Part shown: positions 1 through 6,448 of the stretch, piece by piece | Layout: each line of letters opens with the position of its first letter | How positions within the stretch are numbered: position 1 is the stretch's first letter | DNA from: DATBLE01 sp046734335 | GTDB lineage: Bacteria > Actinomycetota > Thermoleophilia > Gaiellales > Gaiellaceae | Direction: 5' to 3' | Length of the DNA stretch: 18,471 bases | NCBI GenBank assembly: GCA_046734335.1 | Contig: JBKPRA010000048.1 | Coordinates: 1 to 18,471, forward strand | Made by a program: the position numbers and the translations under genes | The notes under the pieces: generated by a model | Seen by the model: only the letters and a program-made list of their open reading frames with translations | The model's database searches: none | What the model was told of the DNA's origin: nothing

Positions 1-155
1 GTCACCTGACCCGACAAAACCATCCCATCGACCAACGGCGAACCATCGATCGAGGACGACACGACGGGCCTCGAGGCCGAACTCGCTCCTGTGATCGAGA
101 TGGCCAGCGCCGCTACGGCCACCATGAACACCGCAAAGACAGCATGCCGCTTCAC
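1..155 (-). CDS. N-terminus of a secreted protein (partial, runs off the left edge)
   Basis: About 51 codons are visible, read leftward from a GTG at 155-153. The product begins MKRHAVFAVFMVAVAALA, a classic signal peptide with a short basic start, a hydrophobic core and a small-residue cleavage region (ITGASSAS). The mature part starts with a segment containing DGSPLVDGMVLSGQVT, which resembles the first strand of bacterial Ig-like domains (the 'DGxxVSGxV' pattern). A Shine-Dalgarno-like AGGGGG lies about 8 bases before the GTG and supports this start. The gene is divergent from the epimerase, and the two share the region 156-349. The function of the full protein cannot be told from this fragment. 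Export is well supported; the Ig-like assignment is tentative. Confidence 0.6.
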   Translation of the reverse strand, partial: MKRHAVFAVFMVAVAALAISITGASSASRPVVSSSIDGSPLVDGMVLSGQV

Positions 156-230
156 TCGGTTACCCCCTGAATGACCCCTCGGGATGCCGTTCCTTTCATC
201 GGCCGGCAGGTGACGAATCTCGACCCCTCA

Positions 231-263
231 GACGAGGCTGGCCGATCGGCTAGGTACCTCGTC
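231..263. repeat. Nested inverted repeat between divergent genes
   Basis: The outer arms GACGAGG (231-237) and CCTCGTC (257-263) are perfect complements. Between them lies the perfect 10-bp palindrome GCCGATCGGC (241-250), with two further pairs and a wobble on its flanks. It sits in the 194-bp region between the divergent secreted-protein and epimerase genes, so it could be an operator or an RNA hairpin in the epimerase leader. The sequence shows the symmetry only; a role is inference. Confidence 0.5.
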
Positions 264-349
264 AGTCCCCCGGACACCGCAAAATCGCCGCACTCGGACC
301 ATACCAATGGGGTGCGAATCCACACCACGATGGAATTAGCCTCATCAGC

Positions 350-1513
350 GTGGTTGTAAACCAAGCCGCGGCGGGCGCCATGCTGGGTGAGGGACCTGCG
401 TCGATCGCCTATGTGTACGGCGCGCGCCCGAACTTCGTGAAGATGGCTCCGGTGATTCGCGCGCTGAGTCGCCGGTTGCCCGCCGAGCGGCACGTGAGCG
501 TGCACACGGGCCAGCACTACGACGCGGAGATGTCGGCCATCTTCTTCGAAGAGCTCGGGCTGCCCGCGCCGGATCACGATCTCGGCGTCGGATCAGGCAC
601 GCACGCGGCCCAAACCGCATCGGCGATGGTCGAACTCGAGAACGTGCTGCTGGCGGTCAGCCCAGCGTTCGTGGTGGTCGCAGGCGACGTCAACTCGACG
701 CTTGCGGCGGCGCTCGTCGCCGTCAAGCTGGGAATCCCGGTGGCTCACGTCGAGGCGGGCTTACGCAGCTTTGACCGGACGATGCCGGAAGAGGTGAATC
801 GTGTCCTGGTCGACCAGGTTTCGGCCTGGTGCTTCGTCCACAGCCCGGAGGCGGTCGAGAACCTGCGCCGCGAGGGCATTCACGAGTCGAGGATCCACAC
901 GGTCGGGAACACGATGATCGACACCTTGGTGCAGATGCGGCCGGCGGTGGCCCGGTCACAGGTACACGAGCGCCTCGGCGTCTCGCCCGGCGACTACATC
1001 CTCGTCACACTCCACCGACCGGCCCTGGTCGACGGGCCGCTGCTCGCCGACGTGCTCTCAGAGCTCGATGCTCTCAGTCGGACGTATCCGGTCGTCTTTC
1101 CCATGCACCCCCGCACGCGGGCGCGAACAAACGATTTCCGCCGCTCGAGCGCTTCGTTTCACCTCGTCGACCCGCTTGGCTACGCCGACTTCCTCGCGCT
1201 GGAAACGTTCGCGACCGGAGTCGTCACCGACTCGGGCGGTGTGCAGGAGGAGACGACCTATCTCGGCGTTCCCTGCTTCACGATACGCGAGAACACCGAA
1301 CGGCCGATCACGGTCAGCGAGGGCACGAACCGGATCCTGGGCATGCGCGTCGAGGCTTTGCGAGACATCCCCGCCCTCCTCGGCGAGACGTCTGCGGCTC
1401 ACGAGCCGCCAGACGGCTGGGACGGGCGCGCAGCCGAGCGGATTGCCGAGATTCTCGCCGGCGCCCAACAGCAGACGGAGGTCCGAGACGCAGCTCTGGT
1501 TGCTGTGAGATGA
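350..1513 (+). CDS. wecB: UDP-N-acetylglucosamine 2-epimerase (non-hydrolysing)
   Basis: This enzyme interconverts UDP-GlcNAc and UDP-ManNAc in the cytoplasm, supplying ManNAc-type sugars for surface polysaccharides. The product has 387 residues, near the usual 370-390. The N-terminal Rossmann start YGARPNFVKMAPVI (about 22-36), GDVNS (112-116), HVEAGLRS (133-140), PEEVNR (146-151), LHRP (221-224) and the C-terminal SGGVQEE and RENTERP motifs are all family hallmarks. Acidic D113, E135 and E147/E148 and H222 match the expected active-site positions. The GTG at 350 gives the longest reading. An ATG at 380 (residue 11) is an equally good start, and neither has a clear ribosome-binding site. It overlaps the deacetylase gene by ATGA, so the two probably form an operon for a cell-wall or capsule polysaccharide. 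Family assignment is firm; the glycan is unknown. Confidence 0.93.
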   Translation: MVVNQAAAGAMLGEGPASIAYVYGARPNFVKMAPVIRALSRRLPAERHVSVHTGQHYDAEMSAIFFEELGLPAPDHDLGVGSGTHAAQTASAMVELENVLLAVSPAFVVVAGDVNSTLAAALVAVKLGIPVAHVEAGLRSFDRTMPEEVNRVLVDQVSAWCFVHSPEAVENLRREGIHESRIHTVGNTMIDTLVQMRPAVARSQVHERLGVSPGDYILVTLHRPALVDGPLLADVLSELDALSRTYPVVFPMHPRTRARTNDFRRSSASFHLVDPLGYADFLALETFATGVVTDSGGVQEETTYLGVPCFTIRENTERPITVSEGTNRILGMRVEALRDIPALLGETSAAHEPPDGWDGRAAERIAEILAGAQQQTEVRDAALVAVR

Positions 1514-2982
1514 GCAACCAGTGGGCCGGCCAGGACGGCGCAGCGCTTCTTGCTGGCAGTCGACTCGCCGTCCTCGACGAGTTTCGAGTGCCGTATTCGG
1601 TCGAATCGATTTCGACACAACCCGGCTGGGCATGCGTCCGGGCAGACAACACGGAACAGGCGGTTCACTGGAAGACAGCCGATAGCGCGCAGCCGAGAAT
1701 GTCGTTTGCCGGGGACATCCCGATCGTCGCAGCTGTCGTCCCCGAGTCGGCGGTGGAGGAGTTCGCTGAGAGTCTGCCGGGCGCGTGGGCGCCAGTGCTG
1801 CCGATCCTGGACGAGCGCGGAGCTGAGATTTCCTCGATCTGGCAGTCGCCGGACGGTGGCTCGATCCTTCCGTTCGATCCCAACGAGGCGATTCTGGCGC
1901 TGCGGAGCGAGCGGTACCTCGCCCTTCGCCGCACCAGGACCAGCACCCTCTCGCTGGCACGCCACGTCTATTACCGGGTGCGCCCACTGCTTCCGCGACG
2001 GCTCCAGATCGCTCTCCGCCGTGGGTTCGTGCGCGTGCAAGAAGGAGGAGCCTTTCCGCGCTGGCCAACGGAGCCGGCACTTCACGACCTCGCCGAGCTC
2101 ATTCTCCACCTCGTCGCTCGAGCCGCCGGACAGCCTCTCCCGACAATCGCCCCGTGGCCGAGCGGCTACCTCTGGGCGCTCGTGCTGACCCACGACGTCG
2201 AGACCGCGCGCGGGCGGGACACCATAGGTGACGTGCAGACACTCGAACTCCAGTGCGGGTACCGCTCGTCGTGGAACCTCGTACCGGAGCGCTACACCGT
2301 GACCTCCGACCTTGTTCGGGGACTCCTGAAGGCAGGCTTCGAGGTGGGAGTCCACGGCCTTCGTCACGACGGCCGCGACCTCGAATCGAGGCGAACGCTC
2401 GAGCGGAGATTGCCCGAGATGCGCCGGTGGGCCGAGCGCTGGCGAGCGGACGGCTTTCGCGCCCCCGCGACACACCGAGTGTGGGAGTGGATGCCGCTGC
2501 TGGGCTTCGACTACGACTCCTCCTATCCGGATACCGACCCCTACGAGCCCATCGCCGGCGGCTGCTGCTCCTGGCTGCCGTTCTTCAACGAGACGCTGGT
2601 GGAGTTGCCGATAACACTTCCGCAGGACCACACCCTGTTCGTTGTGCTCGGACGAAGCGACCAGATGTGGCACGACAAGGCGGAGTTCCTCCGCGAGCGC
2701 GGCGGGATGGCTCTCCTGATCACGCATCCTGACTACCTGGTCGAAGAAGCGCACCTGGCTGCCTACCGCCGCTTCCTGCTGGCGTATGCCGACGATGCGA
2801 CTGCTTGGAAGGCGCTTCCCCGCGAAGTCAACACGTGGTGGCGAGCGCGGTGCGAGACATCGCTCCAGCTTGTCGACGGGGAATGGAAACTTGCTGGACC
2901 GGCAGCCCATGAGGCCACTATCGCCTGGGTCTCGCCGACTTCAGTGCCCCCGGCAAGAATCGAACTTGCGCACGCGGTTTAG
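1510..2982 (+). CDS. Polysaccharide deacetylase (NodB/CE4-like) family protein
   Basis: The ATG at 1510 overlaps the epimerase stop (ATGA), indicating translational coupling. The product has 490 residues. Residues 1 to about 210 form an N-terminal region I do not recognise, without a signal peptide. A NodB-like fold follows: LTHDVE at 226-231 (metal/base aspartate D229), HGLRH at 282-286 (the two metal-binding histidines), GFRAP with R317, and a late LLITHPD with H406. These are the order and spacing expected for CE4 deacetylases. The first motif is THDVE rather than TFDD, a common variant in exopolysaccharide clusters. The likely role is de-N-acetylation of a GlcNAc- or ManNAc-containing polymer or lipid-linked precursor made with the neighbouring epimerase. 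The last dozen codons (to TAG at 2980-2982) lie on the opposite strand of a tRNA gene, so the extreme C-terminus is unlikely to be conserved. Confidence 0.85.
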   Translation: MSNQWAGQDGAALLAGSRLAVLDEFRVPYSVESISTQPGWACVRADNTEQAVHWKTADSAQPRMSFAGDIPIVAAVVPESAVEEFAESLPGAWAPVLPILDERGAEISSIWQSPDGGSILPFDPNEAILALRSERYLALRRTRTSTLSLARHVYYRVRPLLPRRLQIALRRGFVRVQEGGAFPRWPTEPALHDLAELILHLVARAAGQPLPTIAPWPSGYLWALVLTHDVETARGRDTIGDVQTLELQCGYRSSWNLVPERYTVTSDLVRGLLKAGFEVGVHGLRHDGRDLESRRTLERRLPEMRRWAERWRADGFRAPATHRVWEWMPLLGFDYDSSYPDTDPYEPIAGGCCSWLPFFNETLVELPITLPQDHTLFVVLGRSDQMWHDKAEFLRERGGMALLITHPDYLVEEAHLAAYRRFLLAYADDATAWKALPREVNTWWRARCETSLQLVDGEWKLAGPAAHEATIAWVSPTSVPPARIELAHAV

Positions 2983-3016
2983 GAAACCGCTGCTCTATCC
3001 ACTGAGCTACGGGGGC
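2945..3016 (-). tRNA. tRNA-Arg (anticodon CCT)
   Basis: Read on the minus strand, a full 72-nt cloverleaf can be folded. The acceptor GCCCCCG pairs with CGGGGGC, the D arm is GCTC/GAGC, the anticodon stem GCGGT/ACCGC holds the loop TTCCTAA (anticodon CCT, decoding AGG), a 4-nt variable region follows, and the T stem GCAAG/CTTGC holds the loop TTCGATT. The discriminator base is A and CCA is not encoded. All stems pair perfectly. The 3' half overlaps the last 38 bp of the convergent deacetylase gene. Confidence 0.95.
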
Positions 3017-3085
3017 GAAAAAGTGCGCTTTGCAGGCCAATCGTCCCTCAGACTGGCTCCGCGGCTCATCCACTCCCAGTGTAGA

Positions 3086-3101
3086 CGGCGGTTCACCGCC
3101 G
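3086..3101. repeat. Perfect 6-bp GC hairpin with tetraloop
   Basis: CGGCGG (3086-3091), loop TTCA, CCGCCG (3096-3101). It is too short and lacks a T-run, so calling it a terminator is not justified. It lies 70 bp upstream of the tRNA on that strand and about 105 bp beyond the deacetylase stop, where a transcription end would be expected. Confidence 0.35.
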
Positions 3102-3123
3102 ACCCTCGTGTCGGGTTAGACAG

Positions 3124-3174
3124 CTTTGTTTCTTGCTCCCACGAACACAAATGGGTGGGAAGGATGAAACAAGG
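3124..3174. repeat. 51-bp interrupted inverted repeat
   Basis: The outer arms at 3124-3132 and 3166-3174 pair over nine positions (TTGTTTC/GAAACAA plus a flanking wobble and a C-G pair). The inner arms TCCCAC (3137-3142) and GTGGGA (3155-3160) pair perfectly around a 12-nt loop. The internal loops are TTGC and AGGAT. As RNA this would fold into a two-part stem-loop, either a processing/termination structure or a small RNA element. No function is shown. Confidence 0.45.
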
Positions 3175-3588
3175 GAAGCAAGATGAGAGAAGCCGACACC
3201 GATGAGCACCCCGCGTGGGACAAACGTTATCGCCCAACTAATGCATCCCGTCTCGTTCGGTCACTTGGTGTAGCTGACGGAGCTCAGTGCATGCTTCGCA
3301 GTCGCAATGCGTCAGCGTGTCGGAAGAGCAGATGGCGCTGCATCGGATAGGGGACACAGCGCGAGCGCACATCCATGAGGAAGATGAGGCACCTCGAGGC
3401 CTTCGGTCGCGAGATCCCCGATAATTGAAGATCCGCGGCTAAAGGCTCTGCCTTGCACGCGGCGCTACACGGGGCTAACCCAACGGCTGCAGACCTGCGG
3501 CCAGCTGTCGAGTTTCGGAGGAGCGCAGACTGCAGGAAATCTGCCGGCGCGTTATCCTCGCGAGATCCCCAAGGCGAGAGGAGGTCCT

Positions 3589-4014
3589 ATGGCCGTGTCA
3601 GACGACTTCTCGACGCTTAAGGAGGAGGTCGAGACGGCCGACCAGCGCATCAGAGCGTCAGCCGCCCAAGGTGCGACCGAGCTCAAGGCGATGGTCGATG
3701 AGGCTCGCACCAAGGCCGACGCCCGCGCCGCCCAGATCAGCACCAAGGCGCAAGAGAGTGGCGATCAGGCGGAGGCTCACTGGCGCCAAGTCCAAAGCGA
3801 CTGGGATCGGCACATCAAGCGCATCCGCGAGCGCGTGGACGCGAAGAAGGCAGAGCTTGACGCCGACATGGCGGAGAGTGACGCAGAATGGGCCGAGGCC
3901 GACGCGTACGACGCCATCAAGTTCGCGCAGGCCGCGATCGAGGAAGCCGAGTACGCCGTCCTGGACGCCGTGCTGGCGAGGAAGGACGCGGACGTACTAG
4001 CGGCGGCGAAGTAG
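3589..4014 (+). CDS. Small charged coiled-coil protein of unknown function
   Basis: The product has 141 residues rich in Ala, Glu, Asp, Lys and Arg, with no glycine-rich or hydrophobic segment and almost no helix breakers. Heptad-like patterning runs from about residue 8 to 135, so a long alpha-helical coiled coil is expected. Examples are KEEVETADQRIRAS near the start and HIKRIRERVDAKKAELDADM in the middle. There is no signal peptide, membrane helix or catalytic motif. The ATG at 3589 has a strong ribosome-binding site, GAGGAGGT, six bases upstream. The gene stands alone between a non-coding stretch and a strong hairpin at 4071-4100, so it is probably monocistronic. Similar short helical proteins occur in soil actinobacteria without assigned function; a structural or stress role would be a guess. 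Confidence 0.8.
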   Translation: MAVSDDFSTLKEEVETADQRIRASAAQGATELKAMVDEARTKADARAAQISTKAQESGDQAEAHWRQVQSDWDRHIKRIRERVDAKKAELDADMAESDAEWAEADAYDAIKFAQAAIEEAEYAVLDAVLARKDADVLAAAK

Positions 4015-4070
4015 CCGCACGTTCGGCGGCCGAATATTGGCGGATGGCCGACCGTCGAAAACTCAAGAAC

Positions 4071-4100
4071 GCTTCAGCGCCCCGCCCGGGGCGCTGAAGC
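4071..4100 (+). terminator. Strong hairpin, candidate terminator of the coiled-coil gene
   Basis: GCTTCAGCGCCCCG (4071-4084) is the exact reverse complement of 4087-4100. This gives at least a 12-bp GC-rich stem with a small loop, 57 bp after the preceding stop codon. There is no T-run after it (GAGAGAGCCT), as is frequent in GC-rich actinobacteria. The perfect arms and position support termination or 3'-end protection. Confidence 0.6.
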
Positions 4101-4329
4101 GAGAGAGCCTACCCGGAGGAGCAACCCACGCCGTCTGCTCGGGTGGTCAACTGACTCGCTGCCACGCTTTTCCCGGATACGCCGTCGAGATCGCCTCACG
4201 CACATCGGAAGGTCAAGCAGCCTTGTGGCACCCGGTAGCGTCCTGAGCGGCCCGACGATTGCGGGGGAAGCGCTCGTCCGCCGGCGATGTGTTCGACCCC
4301 ACGCCGGGCCCACGCTGCGTTGCGAACTC
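4101..4329. other. Unassigned stretch before the gene debris
   Basis: Together with 4015-4070 this makes about 315 bp without an intact gene. I see no coding sequence resembling a known family and no RNA gene. It may hold unrecognisable remains of the N-terminal part of the exporter whose C-terminus is preserved just downstream. Confidence 0.4.
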
Positions 4330-4854
4330 CATGCGGCCGGCTGACAGCGCGCGTGCCGGTGCGGCTGCTCCTCGGGTCGGGGCTCGCGTTCGTGACAGTC
4401 GGGTTACTGCTGATGGGAAATCTGTCGGACTCGTCCGATGGACCGCGCTGCTACCCGGCCAGGTTCTGGCTGGTATCGGAATTGGCCTGGCCACCCCGGG
4501 GCTGGCCTCGACCGCCGTCGGCGTGGTCCCCCCGCGGCTGAGCGGCATGGCGTCGGGCGCGAACAACACGACGCGCCAGCTCGGGCTCGCCACCGGCATC
4601 GCCGGCCTCGGCGCAATCTTCCAATCGAAGATCCAGTCGACACTCACCCCGCTTGTCGCGGGCACGCCCGCGTCGTCGCACGTCCACGAGCTCTCGCGCG
4701 CCGTGGCGTCAGGCGGGACTGGGCGCGCCGTACAGGCGGTGCCGCTCGCCGACCGCGACAAAGTGGTCCAGGCCGCACACCACGCCTTCGTGACGAGCTT
4801 CACGCGATCGCACTGATGAGTGTCGCCGTCGCGGCGCTGGGCTCCCTAGCGGGG
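4330..4854 (+). pseudogene. Remnant of a DHA2-type MFS drug exporter, C-terminal third
   Basis: Three reading frames must be joined to give a coherent C-terminal half of an EmrB/QacA-like (14-helix) transporter. Frame one carries GRLTARVPVRLLLGSG and the helix AFVTVGLLLMGNLSDSSD (to about 4439). Frame two carries WTALLPGQVLAGIGIGLA, VVPPRLSGMASGANNT and RQLGLATGIAGLGAIFQ (to about 4797). Frame three carries the last helix HAIALMSVAVAALGSLAG (to 4854). Each junction is explained by loss of one base: an expected GAT-TGG reads GATGG at 4437-4441, and an expected AGC-CTT reads AGCTT near 4793-4797. At least the N-terminal ten helices are absent, with no start codon or ribosome-binding site in context. 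Degraded by both truncation and frameshifts, it should not make a working pump. Confidence 0.78.
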
Positions 4855-5033
4855 TATGACAGTCCTGAACTCGTCGCGACCGATGACCGACTGTTCGCCG
4901 GTCTGTCCGACGGCCGACTCTGGGAAAGCCACGACCGCGGCGACTACTGGACCGCCCTCCAACTCGCCGGGACACGCTCGACGCCCTCCTCGCTCTCGGC
5001 TACGCCACGCGATGGGGTACGAATAGTCCATGA
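4855..5033 (+). pseudogene. Tail of an Asp-box (BNR/sialidase-like) repeat protein
   Basis: Directly after the exporter's last helix, in the same frame, comes LVATDDRLFAGLSDGRLW followed by ESHDRGDYW. The segment SHDRGDYW fits the Asp-box pattern S-x-D-x-G-x-x-W of BNR beta-propellers. A further one-base loss at about 4969-4971 moves the reading to DTLDALLALGYATRWGTNSP and a TGA at 5031-5033. That TGA overlaps the ATG of the next gene (ATGA at 5030-5033), which argues that this is the true ancestral reading end and that the gene was once coupled to the SDR gene. Only about 60 residues survive. The Asp-box identity rests on one motif and is tentative; that the stretch is a gene remnant is more secure. 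Confidence 0.5.
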
Positions 5034-5773
5034 CGGAGCCAACTGCCGGGGCCGCAGGACGCAGCGCGTTGATCTTCGGCGCCCGCAACCTGGGTCGGGC
5101 CATTATCGAGACGCTTGTCGCGCAGGGCTGGGCGGTGGCGGGCGCAGCGCGGTCGGACGAGACGCTCGCGGTCGTCACCGCCGCCGGCGCGCTTGCCCTG
5201 CGCAGCGACATCACCGACCAGGCCGCCGTGCGCGCGACCGTCGAGGAGGCTGCCCGGGCCCACGGCGGCTTGGACCTCGTCGTCAACGCCGCCGCGGCGT
5301 ACGGCGGGACGCGGACAGGCCCGTTCGGCGGCGGCCCGATCGCCGAAGCCGCTGCCGACGCGTTCGACAGCTGGTCGGTCGCGCCCGCACGAGCCGCGTT
5401 CGCGTTCCTCTCGGGCGCAGGCGGAGCGGTAACGGCGCTGGACCGGCCGGTGACGCTGATCCAGGTGACCGGCGGGTCGTCGCGTCGCGCGATGCCCGGC
5501 CGCGGGCTGTGGGCGGCGGGCGCGTTCGGAGTGCGTGCGATCACTCAGGCGGCGGCGCTCGAGCTCCGCGAGCGCGGCATCCACGTCGCGCTGCTGATCG
5601 TCGACGCCGGGATCGAGCCCTACGCCGGCGGTGGCCGTCCGGGCGTCGACCCCGCCGCGCTGGCCGACCCGCGCCAGGTCGCCGACGCGGTCGTGTTCCT
5701 GGCAAACCAGGAGCCGCGTGCAGCAACGCACGAGCTGCAGGTCACACCGCTGGCAGAGACCTGGGTGCCGTGA
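5030..5773 (+). CDS. SDR-family protein with unusual active site
   Basis: The product has 247 residues, the size of a classical short-chain dehydrogenase/reductase. The Rossmann start is ALIFGARNLGRAI (13-25), a variant of the GxxxGxG nucleotide-binding motif. DIT at 60-62 and VVNAAAAYG (84-92, the NNAG region) follow. S150 is retained in TGGSS, but the catalytic YxxxK is replaced: the aligned segment GLWAAGAFG has W161 for Tyr and A165 for Lys. The helix AITQAAALELRERGIHVALL (170-189) after it is typical SDR. It may bind NAD(P) without normal reductase chemistry, or use other residues. The ATG at 5030 overlaps the stop of the decayed Asp-box gene, so it probably lost an operon partner. Substrate unknown. 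Confidence 0.8.
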   Translation: MTEPTAGAAGRSALIFGARNLGRAIIETLVAQGWAVAGAARSDETLAVVTAAGALALRSDITDQAAVRATVEEAARAHGGLDLVVNAAAAYGGTRTGPFGGGPIAEAAADAFDSWSVAPARAAFAFLSGAGGAVTALDRPVTLIQVTGGSSRRAMPGRGLWAAGAFGVRAITQAAALELRERGIHVALLIVDAGIEPYAGGGRPGVDPAALADPRQVADAVVFLANQEPRAATHELQVTPLAETWVP

Positions 5774-5911
5774 ACTGCTGGGCAAGCAGTCATCTGTGTA
5801 CATTCCTTCTCTCGAAGCTCGGCATCAACTCGCGCGTGGAGATAGCGCCGCTCGCGCGACTACGAGATCTGCGTCGCCGTAGAGGGTCCTCGGCCGGTTG
5901 AGGTCAGCTGC

Positions 5912-6097
5912 TTACGCACGGGTGGTCGTTCGAAACCAAAGCCACCCAACGAGCAAGCCAACTACCAAGCCGACCTCGGGGGCAAAAGGTACGTCGGTAG
6001 TGATGCTGACAATGATTCCGAGGACGAGTCCGACAGCACCGCCGACGAGCAGGAACAGCCAAGTCCGGCCAGAGCTCCTCTTCTCCTCGTCGTTCAT
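5912..6097 (-). CDS. Small two-helix membrane protein
   Basis: The product has 61 residues: a charged start MNDEEKRSSGRT, then helix 1 (about 13-32, WLFLLVGGAVGLVLGIIVSI), a short loop containing DVPFAPE, helix 2 (about 42-56, VGLVVGLLVGWLWF) and the basic end RTTTRA. The glycine-rich GxxxG-like spacing in both helices suggests tight packing or oligomerisation. The charge pattern predicts both ends in the cytoplasm. A modest AGGATG lies about 6 bases before the ATG. It has no operon partner: the genes on both sides are unrelated. I do not recognise the family and assign no function. Confidence 0.65.
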   Translation of the reverse strand: MNDEEKRSSGRTWLFLLVGGAVGLVLGIIVSITTDVPFAPEVGLVVGLLVGWLWFRTTTRA

Positions 6098-6448
6098 CGC
6101 TTCATCCTGTGGCAGTCGTGGCGCGGGGTCAACAGTGCGCGAGGCTCACGTCAAGTGCTCGGTTAGACACGCCCGAACGGAGAACACCGAGCCGGTGGCG
6201 CTTTCGTCCACCGTCTCCACAAGCTTTCCGCCTGGCCTTGCGGCTTCCGCGTACAACGGGAGGCCGCAGGTTCGATCCCAGCCGAGCCCCAGGTGAGGCA
6301 ATGACGAGCCTCGGTGAACCTCGGTGCGTGCGAGCGACGGGGCTGCCTACCGCGTTCGCTGGACGTCGGACGACCGCCACACCTGGTCGCTCGCATCCTG
6401 AGGCGTCGCGGCGCGCCCAACCTCGCGCTCGTGCTGAGTCGGGCTACA
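6098..6448. other. 351-bp stretch with no gene seen
   Basis: This lies upstream of the small membrane protein and downstream of the exported-protein pair, both on the minus strand. No coding sequence is supported. It holds a stem-loop with arms TGCGGC (6239-6244) and GCCGCA (6263-6268), extendable by several pairs, directly followed by GGTTCGATCCC, which resembles a tRNA T-loop. No matching acceptor arm could be found, so no tRNA is called. A tandem CCTCGGTG (two copies ten bases apart near 6310-6327) is also present. Confidence 0.4.

Larger units (their letters stand above)
3017..3588. other. Non-coding stretch of 572 bp with two hairpins
   Basis: I find no credible coding region here. Composition is less GC-rich than in the flanking genes. 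It holds two inverted repeats (listed separately) near the tRNA and a short direct repeat, TCGCGAGATCCCC, at 3407-3419 and 3558-3570. The second copy lies in the leader of the next gene. The tRNA promoter should lie just to the right of 3016 on the minus strand, but no convincing -35/-10 pair stands out. Confidence 0.5.

Noticed and set aside
829..1509. Upstream extension of the deacetylase reading frame
   Set aside because: It lies inside the epimerase gene in another frame with Arg/Pro-rich noise; the ATG at 1510 overlapping the epimerase stop is the natural start.
2786..3237. Short frames on both strands around the tRNA
   Set aside because: They include tRNA-derived phrases and have no ribosome sites; the stretch is explained by the tRNA and non-coding DNA.
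3407..3570. 13-bp direct repeat TCGCGAGATCCCC as mobile-element target duplication
   Set aside because: There is no transposase or terminal inverted repeats between the copies, and the length alone is not convincing.
6239..6290. Possible tRNA on the plus strand (GGTTCGATCCC T-loop after a stem-loop)
   Set aside because: The T-stem has a mismatch and no matching 5' acceptor or anticodon arm was found within 100 bp upstream.
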